Source: Climacium dendroides
Lineage: Eukaryota > Streptophyta > Bryopsida > Hypnales > Climaciaceae
NCBI GenBank assembly: GCA_950106755.1
Contig: CATNNA010000117.1
Location: forward strand, 1-64,000
Length of the DNA: 64,000 nucleotides
Direction of reading: 5' to 3'
Positions 52,951-63,922 of the stretch are shown one piece after another. The position numbers and the translations under genes were made by a program. Every line of letters starts with the position of its first letter. The stretch's first letter is position 1. The notes below the pieces were generated by a model. That model was not told where the DNA came from, ran no database searches, and worked only from the letters and a program-made list of their open reading frames with translations.

Positions 52951-55496
52951 ATGTCCAAAAACATAACACACAAGTTGCAAATCTTTGAAATAATTAGGAT
53001 TCATGGAAAAGTGAAGTTTAAAAGAACCCTATTGCTTCCTGACACTTTTTCAACTGAAATGGATTTTTAAAAAAAAGAGACTCTTACACTCATGCTGTAT
53101 TTAATAGAAACCAAACCAATAAATTATATTGTTTTGACGTGGATGCATGTCCGAAAACATAACACACAAGTTGCAAATCTTTGAAATAATTCGGATTCAT
53201 GGAAAAGTGAAGTTTAAAAGAACCCTATTGCTTCCTCACACTTTTTCAAGTGAAATGGGTTTTTAAAAAAAAGTGACTCTAAAAATCATGCTGTATTTAA
53301 TAGAAACCAAAGCAATAAATTATATCGATTTGACGTGGAAGCATGTCCGAAAACATAACACACAAGTTGCAAATCTTTGAAATAATTCGGATTCATGGAA
53401 AAGTGAAGTTTAAAAGAACCCTATTGCTTCCTCACACTTTTTCAAGTGAAATGCATTTTTAAAAAAAAGAAAGTCTAAAAATCATGCTGTATTTAATAGA
53501 AACCAAACCAATAAATTATATTGTCTTGACGTGGAAGCAGGTCCGAAAACATAACACACAAGTTGCAAATCTTTGAAATAATTAGGATTCATGGAAAAGT
53601 GAAGTTTAAAAGAACCCTATTGCTTCCTCACACTTTTTCAAGTGAAATGGATTTTCAAAAAAAAGGGACTCTAAAAATCATAGTGTATTTAATAGAAACC
53701 AAACCAATAAATTATATCAATTTGACGTGGAAGCAGGTCCGAAAACATAACACACAAGTTGCAAATCTTTGAAATAATTAGGATTCATGGAAAAGTGAAG
53801 TTTAAGTGAACCCCATTCCTTCCCCACACTTTTTCAAGTGAAATGGGTTTTTAAAAAAAAGGGACTCTAAAAATCATGCTGTATTTAATAGAAACCAAAC
53901 CAATAAATTATATCGATTTGACGTGGAAGCATGTCCAAAAACATAACACACAAGTTGCAAATCTTTGAAATAATTAGGATTCATTGAAAAGTGAAGTTTA
54001 AAAGAACCCTAATGCTTCCTCACACTTTTTCAAGTGAAATGGGTTTTTAAAAAAAAGAGACTCTAAAAATCATGTTGTATTTAATAGAAACCAAACCAAT
54101 AAATTATATCGATTTGACGTGGAAGCATGTCCGAAAACATAACACACAAGTTGCAAATCTTTGAAATAATTAGGATTCATGGAAAAGTGAAGTTTAAAAG
54201 AACCCTATTGCTTCCTCACACTTTTTCAAGTGAAACTGGTTTTTAAAAAAAAGGGACTCTAAAAATCATGCTGTATTTAATAGAAACCAAACCAATAAAT
54301 TATATCGATTTGACGTGGAAGCATGTCCGAAAACATAACACACAAGTTGCAAATCTTTGAAATAATTAGGATTCATGGAAAAGTGAAGTTTAAGAGAATC
54401 CTATTGCTTCCCCACACTTTTTCAAGTGAAATGGGTTTTTAAAAAAAAGAGACTCTAAAAATCATGCTGTATTTAATAGAAACCAAACCAATATATTATA
54501 TTGTTTTGACGTGGAAGCATGTCCGAAAACATAACACACAAGTTGCAAATCTTTGAAATAATTAGGATTCATGGAAAAGTGAAGTTTAAGAGAATCCTAT
54601 TGCTTCCCCACACTTTTTCAAGTGAAATGGGTTTTTAAAAAAAAGAGACTCTAAAAATCATGCTGTATTTAATAGAAACCAAACCAATATATTATATTGT
54701 TTTGACGAGGAAGCATGTCCGAAAACATAACACACAAGTTGCAAATCTTTGAAATAATTCGGATTCATGGAAAAGTGAAGTTTAAAAGAACCCTATTGCT
54801 TCCTCACACTTTTTCAAGTGAAATGGATTTTAAAAAAAAAGAGAGTCTTAAAATCATGCTGTATTTAATAGAAACCAAACCAATAAATTATATTGTTTTG
54901 ACGAGGAAGCATGTCCGAAAACATAACACACAAGTTGCAAATCTTTGAAATGATTAGGATTCAAGGAAAAGTGAAGTTTAAGAGAATCCTATTGCTTCCC
55001 CACACTTTTTCAAGTGTAATGGGTTTTTAAAAAAAAGAGACTCTAAAAATCATGCTGTATTTAATAGAAACCAAACCAATATATTATATTGTTTTGACGA
55101 GGAAGCATGTCCGAAAACATAACACACAAGTTGCAAATCTTTGAAATGATTAGGATTCATGGAAAAGTGAAGTTTAAGAGAATCCTATTGCTTCCCCACA
55201 CTTTTTCAAGTGAAATGGGTTTTTAAAAAAAAGAGACTCTAAAAATCATGCTGTATTTAATACAAACCAAACCAATATATTATATTGTTTTGACGAGGAA
55301 GCATGTCCGAGAACATAACACACAAGTTGCAAATCTTTGAAATGATTAGGATTCATGGAAAAGTGAAGTTTAAGTGAACCCTATTGCTTCCCCACACTTT
55401 TCCAAGTGAAATCGGATTAGAAAAAAGAGACTCTATAAAACATGCTGTATTTAGTAGAAACCAATCGAATAAATTATATCGATTTGACGTGGAAGC
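52951..55496 (+). repeat. Segmental duplication, copy 2 (partner 47860-50600)
   Basis: Right-hand copy of the 47.9-50.6 kb block. It ends with type I at 55303, after which the sequence jumps to a unit like 52363 and not 50601. It has the private change CCCCATTCCTTCC near 53810. Confidence 0.83.
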
Positions 55497-56476
55497 ATGT
55501 CCGAAAACATAACACACAAGTTGCAAATCTTTGAAATGATTAGGATTCATGGAAAAGTGAAGTTTAAGAGAATCCTATTGCTTCCCCACACTTTTTCAAG
55601 TGAAATGGGTTTTTAAAAAAAAAAGACTCTAAAAATCATGCTGTATTTAATAGAAACCAAAGCAATAAATTATATCGATTTGACGTGGAAGCATGTCCGA
55701 AAACATAACACACAAGTTGCAAATCTTTGAAATAATTCGGATTCATGGAAAAGTGAAGTTTAAAAGAACCCTATTGCTTCCTCACACTTTTTCAAGTGAA
55801 ATGGATTTTAAAAAAAAAGAGAGTCTAAAAATCATGCTGTATTTAATAGAAACCAAACCAATAAATTATATTGTTTTGACGAGGAAGCATGTCCGAAAAC
55901 ATAACACACAAGTTGCAAATCTTTGAAATGATTAGGATTCAAGGAAAAGTGAAGTTTAAGAGAATCCTATTGCTTCCCCACACTTTTTCAAGTGAAATGG
56001 GTTTTGAAAAAAAAGTGACTCTAAAAATTATGCTGTATTTAATAGAAACCAAACCAATAAATTATTTCGATTTGACGTGCATGCATGTCCAAAAACATAA
56101 CACACAAGTTGCAAATCTTTGAAATAATTAGGATTCATGGAAAAGTGAAGTTTAAAAGAACCCTATTGCTTCCTGACACTTTTTCAACTGAAATGGATTT
56201 TTAAAAAAAAGAGACTCTTACACTCATGCTGTATTTAATAGAAACCAAACCAATAAATTATATTGTTTTGACGTGGATGCATGTCCGAAAACATAACACA
56301 CAAGTTGCAAATCTTTGAAATAATTCGGATTCATGGAAAAGTGAAGTTTAAAAGAACCCTATTGCTTCCTCACACTTTTTCAAGTGAAATGGGTTTTTAA
56401 AAAAAAGTGACTCTAAAAATCATGCTGTATTTAATAGAAACCAAAGCAATAAATTATATCGATTTGACGTGGAAGC
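55497..56476 (+). repeat. Copy of 52363-53342 (offset 3134 bp)
   Basis: Five units match at a constant 3134-bp offset. They include the GGATTTTAAAAAAAAAG unit with AGAGTCTAAAAATC (52559 and 55693), the GGTTTTGAAAAAAAAG unit with TTATTTCGATTTGACGTGC (52755 and 55889) and the CCTGACAC unit. They diverge at 53343 / 56477, where E faces G. Confidence 0.84.
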
Positions 56477-57848
56477 ATGTCCGAAAACATAACACACAAG
56501 TTGCAAATCTTTGAAATAATTCGGATTCATGGAAAAGTGAAGTTTAAAAGAACCCTATTGCTTCCTCACACTTTTTCAAGTGAAACTGGTTTTTAAAAAA
56601 AAGTGACTCTAAAAATCATGCTGTATTTAATAGAAACCAAACCAATAAATTATATCGATTTGACGTGGAAGCATGTCCGAAAACATAACACACAAGTTGC
56701 AAATCTTTGAAATAATTCGGATTCATGGAAAAGTGAAGTTTAAAAGAACCCTATTGCTTCCTCACACTTTTTCAACTGAAATGGTTTTTTAAAAAAAAGA
56801 GACTCTTACACTCATGCTGTATTTAATAGAAACCAAACCAATAAATTATATTGTTTTGACGTGGATGCATGTCCGAAAACATAACACACAAGTTGCAAAT
56901 CTTTGATATAATTAGGATTCATAGAAAACTGAAGTTTAAAAGAACCCTATTGCTTCCTCACACTTTTTCAAGTGAAATGGGTTTTTAAAAAAAAGTGACT
57001 CTAAAAATCATGCTGTATTTAATAGAAACCAAACCAATAAATTATATCGATTTGACGTGGAAGCATGTCCGAAAACATAACACACAACTTGCAAATCTTT
57101 GAAATAATTCGGATTCATGGAAAAGTGAAGTTTAAAAGAACCCTATTGCTTCCTCACACTTTTTCAAGTGAAATGCATTTTTAAAAAAAAGAAAGTCTAA
57201 AAATCATGCTGTATTTAATAGAAACCAAACGAATAAATTATATTGTCTTGACGTGGAAGCAGGTCCGAAAACATAACACACAAGTTGCAAATCTTTGAAA
57301 TAATTAGGATTCATGGAAAAGTGAAGTTTAAGAGAACCCTATTGCTTCCCCACACTTTTTCAAGTGAAATGGGTTTTTAAAAAAAAGTGACTCTAAAAAT
57401 TATGCTGTATTTAATAGAAACCAAACCAATAAATTATATCGATTTGACGTGGATGCATGTCCAAAAACATAACACACAAGTTGCAAATCTTTGAAATAAT
57501 TAGGATTCATGGAAAAGTGAAGTTTAAAAGAACCCTATTGCTTCCTCACACTTTTTCAACTGAAATGGTTTTTTAAAAAAAAGAGACTCTTACACTCATG
57601 CTGTATTTAATAGAAACCAAACCAATAAATTATATTGTTTTGACGTGGATGCATGTCCGAAAACATAACACACAAGTTGCAAATCTTTGATATAATTAGG
57701 ATTCATAGAAAACTGAAGTTTAAAAGAACCCTATTGCTTCCTCACACTTTTTCAAGTGAAATGGGTTTTTAAAAAAAAGTGACTCTAAAAATCATGCTGT
57801 ATTTAATAGAAACCAAACGAATAAATTATATTGTCTTGACGTGGAAGC
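56477..57848 (+). repeat. Seven-monomer block, copy 1 (partner 59219-60590)
   Basis: The offset is 2742 bp. Shared rare markers are AAACTGG with GTGACTC, GGTTTTTTAAAAAAAAG, TTTGATATAATT with ATAGAAAACTG (56901 and 59643) and ACACAACTTGC (57086 and 59828). Within the block, 57457-57848 repeats 56673-57064 at 784 bp. Confidence 0.84.
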
Positions 57849-58434
57849 AGGTCCGAAAACATAACACACAAGTTGCAAATCTTTGAAATGATTAGGATTC
57901 ATGGAAAAGTGAAGTTTAAGAGAATCCTATTGCTTCCCCACACTTTTTCAAGTGAAATGGGTTTTTAAAAAAAAGAGACTCTAAAAATCATGCTGTATTT
58001 AATACAAACCAAACCAATATATTATATTGTTTTGACGAGGAAGCATGTCCGAGAACATAACACACAAGTTGCAAATCTTTGAAATGATTAGGATTCATGG
58101 AAAAGTGAAGTTTAAGTGAACCCTATTGCTTCCCCACACTTTTCCAAGTGAAATCGGATTAGAAAAAAGAGACTCTATAAAACATGCTGTATTTAGTAGA
58201 AACCAATCGAATAAATTATATCGATTTGACGTGGAAGCATGTCCGAAAACATAACACACAAGTTGCAAATCTTTGAAATAATTAGGATTCATGGAAAAGT
58301 GAAGTTTAAGTGAACCCTATTGCTTCCCCACACTTTTTCAAGTGAAATGGGTTTTTAAAAAAAAAAGACTCATAAAATCATGCTGTATTTAATAGAAACC
58401 AAAGCAATAAATTATATCGATTTGACGTGGAAGC
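57849..58434 (+). repeat. J / I / A10 block, displaced copy of 55107-type units
   Basis: Three units: J with AATACAAACC, type I with CCGAGAACATAA (58045), and the A10 unit with ACTCATAAAATC (58239). The first two match 55107-55496 at 2742 bp, and the third matches 50601 and 51971. It is flanked on both sides by E-family units, so it is an island of the 50-kb HOR. Confidence 0.8.
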
Positions 58435-58630
58435 ATGTCCGAAAACATAACACACAAGTTGCAAATCTTTGAAATAATTCGGATTCATGGAAAAGTGAAG
58501 TTTAAGAGAACCCTATTGCTTCCCCACACTTTTTCAAGTGAAATGCATTTTTAAAAAAAAGAAAGTCTAAAAATCATGCTGTATTTAATAGAAACCAAAC
58601 CAATAAATTATATTGTCTTGACGTGGAAGC

Positions 58631-58826
58631 AGGTCCGAAAACATAACACACAAGTTGCAAATCTTTGAAATAATTCGGATTCATGGAAAAGTGAAGTTTA
58701 AAAGAACCCTATTGCTTCCTCACACTTTTTCAAGTGAAATGGATTTTCAAAAAAAAGGGACTCTAAAAATCATAGTGTATTTAATAGAAACCAAACCAAT
58801 AAATTATATCAATTTGACGTGGAAGC
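58631..58826 (+). repeat. Type H monomer (196 bp, CATAGTGTATTT), representative
   Basis: Marked by GGATTTTCAAAAAAAAGGGACTC, then AAAAATCATAGTGTATTTAA in place of ATCATGCTGTATTT, and usually ATCAATTTGACG near the end. Copies start near 34371, 35740, 36328, 37112, 38482, 41220, 42194, 43756, 45318, 46880, 48447, 53539, 58631 and 61571. It first appears at about 34 kb and is not seen in the left half. Confidence 0.9.
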
Positions 58827-59218
58827 AGGTCCGAAAACATAACACACAAGTTGCAAATCTTTGAAATAATTAGGATTCATGGAAAAGTGAAGTTTAAGTG
58901 AACCCCATTGCTTCCCCACACTTTTTCAAGTGAAATGGGTTTTTAAAAAAAAGGGACTCTAAAAATCATGCTGTATTTAATAGAAACCAAACCAATAAAT
59001 TATATCGATTTGACGTGGAAGCATGTCCAAAAACATAACACACAAGTTGCAAATCTTTGAAATAATTAGGATTCATTGAAAAGTGAAGTTTAAAAGAACC
59101 CTATTGCTTCCTCACACTTTTCCAAGTGAAATGGATTTTCAAAAAAAAGGGACTCTAAAAATCATGCTGTATTTAATAGAAACCAAACCAATAAATTATA
59201 TCGATTTGACGTGGATGC

Positions 59219-59414
59219 ATGTCCGAAAACATAACACACAAGTTGCAAATCTTTGAAATAATTAGGATTCATGGAAAAGTGAAGTTTAAAAGAACCCTAT
59301 TGCTTCCTCACACTTTTTCAAGTGAAACTGGTTTTTAAAAAAAAGTGACTCTAAAAATCATGCTGTATTTAATAGAAACCAAACCAATAAATTATATCGA
59401 TTTGACGTGGAAGC
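59219..59414 (+). repeat. Type G monomer (196 bp, GTGAAACTGG), representative
   Basis: AAATGGG after the dyad is replaced by AAACTGG, followed by the TTTTTAAAAAAAAG tract. It usually follows a unit with CTTTTCCAAG and CTCTAAGAATC, and precedes a type F unit. That order (CTAAGAATC unit, G, F) is seen near 38.9-39.4, 47.3-48.0, 59.0-59.6 and 62.0-62.5 kb, so it is a small cassette. Confidence 0.88.
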
Positions 59415-61374
59415 ATGTCCGAAAACATAACACACAAGTTGCAAATCTTTGAAATAATTCGGATTCATGGAAAAGTGAAGTTTAAAAGAACCCTATTGCT
59501 TCCTCACACTTTTTCAACTGAAATGGTTTTTTAAAAAAAAGAGACTCTTACACTCATGCTGTATTTAATAGAAACCAAACCAATAAATTATATTGTTTTG
59601 ACGTGGATGCATGTCCGAAAACATAACACACAAGTTGCAAATCTTTGATATAATTAGGATTCATAGAAAACTGAAGTTTAAAAGAACCCTATTGCTTCCT
59701 CACACTTTTTCAAGTGAAATGGGTTTTTAAAAAAAAGTGACTCTAAAAATCATGCTGTATTTAATAGAAACCAAACCAATAAATTATATCGATTTGACGT
59801 GGAAGCATGTCCGAAAACATAACACACAACTTGCAAATCTTTGAAATAATTCGGATTCATGGAAAAGTGAAGTTTAAAAGAACCCTATTGCTTCCTCACA
59901 CTTTTTCAAGTGAAATGCATTTTTAAAAAAAAGAAAGTCTAAAAATCATGCTGTATTTAATAGAAACCAAACGAATAAATTATATTGTCTTGACGTGGAA
60001 GCAGGTCCGAAAACATAACACACAAGTTGCAAATCTTTGAAATAATTAGGATTCATGGAAAAGTGAAGTTTAAGAGAACCCTATTGCTTCCCCACACTTT
60101 TTCAAGTGAAATGGGTTTTTAAAAAAAAGTGACTCTAAAAATTATGCTGTATTTAATAGAAACCAAACCAATAAATTATATCGATTTGACGTGGATGCAT
60201 GTCCAAAAACATAACACACAAGTTGCAAATCTTTGAAATAATTAGGATTCATGGAAAAGTGAAGTTTAAAAGAACCCTATTGCTTCCTCACACTTTTTCA
60301 ACTGAAATGGTTTTTTAAAAAAAAGAGACTCTTACACTCATGCTGTATTTAATAGAAACCAAACCAATAAATTATATTGTTTTGACGTGGATGCATGTCC
60401 GAAAACATAACACACAAGTTGCAAATCTTTGATATAATTAGGATTCATAGAAAAGTGAAGTTTAAAAGAACCCTATTGCTTCCTCACACTTTTTCAAGTG
60501 AAATGGGTTTTTAAAAAAAAGTGACTCTAAAAATCATGCTGTATTTAATAGAAACCAAACCAATAAATTATATCGATTTGACGTGGAAGCATGTCCGAAA
60601 ACATAACACACAAGTTGCAAATCTTTGAAATAATTCGGATTCATGGAAAAGTGAAGTTTAAAAGAACCCTATTGCTTCCTCACACTTTTTCAAGTGAAAT
60701 GCATTTTTAAAAAAAAGAAAGTCTAAAAATCATGCTGTATTTAATAGAAACCAAACGAATAAATTATATTGTCTTGACGTGGAAGCAGGTCCGAAAACAT
60801 AACACACAAGTTGCAAATCTTTGAAATAATTAGGATTCATGGAAAAGTGAAGTTTAAGAGAACCCTATTGCTTCCCCACACTTTTTCAAGTGAAATGGGT
60901 TTTTAAAAAAAAGTGACTCTAAAAATTATGCTGTATTTAATAGAAACCAAACCAATAAATTATATCGATTTGACGTGGATGCATGTCCAAAAACATAACA
61001 CACAAGTTGCAAATCTTTGAAATAATTAGGATTCATGGAAAAGTGAAGTTTAAAAGAACCCTATTGCTTCCTGACACTTTTTCAACTGAAATGGATTTTT
61101 AAAAAAAAGAGACTCTTACACTCATGCTGTATTTAATAGAAACCAAACCAATAAATTATATTGTTTTGACGTGGATGCATGTCCGAAAACATAACACACA
61201 AGTTGCAAATCTTTGAAATAATTCGGATTCATGGAAAAGTGAAGTTTAAAAGAACCCTATTGCTTCCTCACACTTTTTCAAGTGAAATGGGTTTTTAAAA
61301 AAAAGTCACTCTAAAAATCATGCTGTATTTAATAGAAACCAAAGCAATAAATTATATCGATTTGACGTGGAAGC

Positions 61375-61570
61375 ATGTCCGAAAACATAACACACAAGTT
61401 GCAAATCTTTGAAATAATTCGGATTCATGGAAAAGTGAAGTTTAAAAGAACCCTATTGCTTCCTCACACTTTTTCAAGTGAAATGCATTTTTAAAAAAAA
61501 GAAAGTCTAAAAATCATGCTGTATTTAATAGAAACCAAACCAATAAATTATATTGTCTTGACGTGGAAGC
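61375..61570 (+). repeat. Type E monomer (196 bp, GCATTTTTAA box, GAAAGTC), representative
   Basis: The box reads GCATTTTTAAAAAAAAGAAAGTC and the end reads ATTGTCTTGACGTGGAAGC. The next unit starts AGGTCC instead of ATGTCC. It is found from about 37.7 kb to the right end. One copy starting at 48252 is 195 bp because it lacks one A after AGTCT. Confidence 0.88.
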
Positions 61571-63138
61571 AGGTCCGAAAACATAACACACAAGTTGCAA
61601 ATCTTTGAAATAATTCGGATTCATGGAAAAGTGAAGTTTAAAAGAACCCTATTGCTTCCTCACACTTTTTCAAGTGAAATGGATTTTCAAAAAAAAGGGA
61701 CTCTAAAAATCATAGTGTATTTAATAGAAACCAAACCAATAAATTATATCAATTTGACGTGGAAGCAGGTCCGAAAACATAACACACAAGTTGCAAATCT
61801 TTGAAATAATTAAGATTCATGGAAAAGTGAAGTTTAAAAGAACCCTATTGCTTCCCCACACTTTTTCAAGTGAAATGGGTTTTTAAAAAAAAGGGACTCT
61901 AAAAATCATGCTGTATTTAATAGAAACCAAACCAATAAATTATATCGATTTGACGTGGAAGCATGTCCAAAAACATAACACACAAGTTGCAAATCTTTGA
62001 AATAATTAGGATTCATTGAAAAGTGAAGTTTGAAAGAACCCTATTGCTTCCTCACACTTTTCCAAGTGAAATGGGTTTTTAAAAAAAAGGGACTCTAAGA
62101 ATCATGCTGTATTTAATAGAAACCAAACCAATAAATTATATCGATTTGACGTGGATGCATGTCCGAAAACATAACACACAAGTTGCAAATCTTTGAAATA
62201 ATTAGGATTCATGGAAAAGTGAAGTTTAAAAGAACCCTATTGCTTCCTCACACTTTTTCAAGTGAAACTGGTTTTTAAAAAAAAGGGACTCTAAAAATCA
62301 TGCTGTATTTAATAGAAACCAAACCAATAAATTACATCGATTTGACGTGGAAGCATGTCCGAAAACATAACACACAAGTTGCAAATCTTTGAAATAATTA
62401 GGATTCATGGAAAAGTGAAATTTAAAAGAACCCTATTGCTTCCTCACACTTTTTCAACTGAAATGGTTTTTTAAAAAAAAGAGACTCTTACACTCATGCT
62501 GTATTTAATAGAAACCAAACCAATAAATTATATTGTTTTGACGTGGATGCATGTCCGAAAACATAACACACAAGTTGCAAATCTTTGATATAATTAGGAT
62601 TCATAGAAAAGTGAAGTTTAAAAGAACCCTATTGCTTCCTCACACTTTTTCAAGTGAAATGGGTTTTTAAAAAAAAGTGACTCTAAAAATCATGCTGTAT
62701 TTAATAGAAACCAAACCAATAAATTATATCGATTTGACGTGGAAGCATGTCCGAAAACATAACACACAAGTTGCAAATCTTTGAAATAATTCGGATTCAT
62801 GGAAAAGTGAAGTTTAAAAGAACCCTATTGCTTCCTCACACTTTTTCAAGTGAAATGCATTTTTAAAAAAAAGAAAGTCTAAAAATCATGCTGTATTTAA
62901 TAGAAACCAAACCAATAAATTATATTGTCTTGACGTGGAAGCAGGTCCGAAAACATAACACACAAGTTGCAAATCTTTGAAATAATTAGGATTCATGGAA
63001 AAGTGAAGTTTAAGAGAACCCTATTGCTTCCCCACACTTTTTCAAGTGAAATGGGTTTTTAAAAAAAAGTGACTCTAAAAATTATGCTGTATTTAATAGA
63101 AACCAAACCAATAAATTATATCGATTTGACGTGGATGC

Positions 63139-63334
63139 ATGTCCAAAAACATAACACACAAGTTGCAAATCTTTGAAATAATTAGGATTCATGGAAAAGT
63201 GAAGTTTAAAAGAACCCTATTGCTTCCTGACACTTTTTCAACTGAAATGGATTTTTAAAAAAAAGAGACTCTTACACTCATGCTGTATTTAATAGAAACC
63301 AAACCAATAAATTATATTGTTTTGACGTGGATGC
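63139..63334 (+). repeat. Type F monomer (196 bp, CCTGACAC / CTTACACTC), representative
   Basis: Marked by CCTGACACTTTTTCAACTG, the dyad centre AC, a GGATTTTTAA box and GACTCTTACACTCATGCTG, ending ATTGTTTTGACGTGGATGC. The ATGCATG created at the junction with the next unit gives an extra ATGCAT palindrome. A sister form has CCTCACAC and GGTTTTTTAA (56673, 57457, 59415, 60199, 62355) and is followed by a unit with TTTGATATAATT. Confidence 0.88.
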
Positions 63335-63922
63335 ATGTCCGAAAACATAACACACAAGTTGCAAATCTTTGAAATAATTCGGATTCATAGAAAAGTGAAG
63401 TTTAAAAGAACCCTATTGCTTCCTCACACTTTTTCAAGTGAAATGGGTTTTTAAAAAAAAGTCACTCTAAAAATCATGCTGTATTTAATAGAAACCAAAG
63501 CAATAAATTATATCGATTTGACGTGGAAGCATGTCCGAAAACATAACACACAAGTTGCAAATCTTTGAAATAATTAGGATTCATGGAAAAGTGAAGTTTA
63601 AAAGAACCCTATTGCTTCCTCACACTTTTTCAAGTGAAATGCATTTTAAAAAAAAAGAAAGTCTAAAAATCATGCTGTATTTAATAGAAACCAAACCAAT
63701 AAATTATATTGTCTTGACGTGGAAGCAGGTCCGAAAACATAACACACAAGTTGCAAATCTTTGAAATAATTAGGATTCATGGAAAAGTGAAGTTTAAGTG
63801 AACCCCATTGCTTCCCCACACTTTATCAAGTGAAATGGGTTTTTAAAAAAAAGGGACTCTAAAAATTATGCTGTATTTAATAGAAACCAAACCAATAAAT
63901 TATATCGATTTGACGTGGAAGC

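Larger units (their letters stand above)
58435..63726 (+). repeat. 15-mer (2940 bp) and 11-mer (2156 bp) offset repeats
   Basis: E and H units at 58435 and 58631 recur at 61375 and 61571 (2940 = 15 x 196). The following T, ATTCATTGAAAAG, G, F-like and TTTGATATAATT units also recur at this step up to about 62.9 kb. Units 60395-61570 recur at 62551-63726 (2156 = 11 x 196), sharing CCTGACAC and GTCACTC. All monomers here are 196 bp. Confidence 0.75.

Noticed and set aside
36591..58292. Minus-strand open frames of 60-65 codons (36591-36773, 37375-37557, 50457-50654, 51827-52024, 55353-55550, 58095-58292)
   Set aside because: They arise only where a point or length variant (type I unit, or CTAAAATCC) removes a stop on the reverse strand. 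They follow the duplicated blocks and show no independent conservation.
37698..63531. CENP-B box around TTCGGATTCATGG or its complement near TCCGAAAAC
   Set aside because: Only the TTCG part of the mammalian CENP-B box core fits. The later A and CGGG positions do not match on either strand.
112..63764. Around 170 small + strand open frames of 68-77 codons as protein genes
   Set aside because: They are the same satellite unit read over and over, each overlapping the next. T-type and other tract-bearing units break them. There is no promoter, ribosome-binding or splice context and no recognisable domain.
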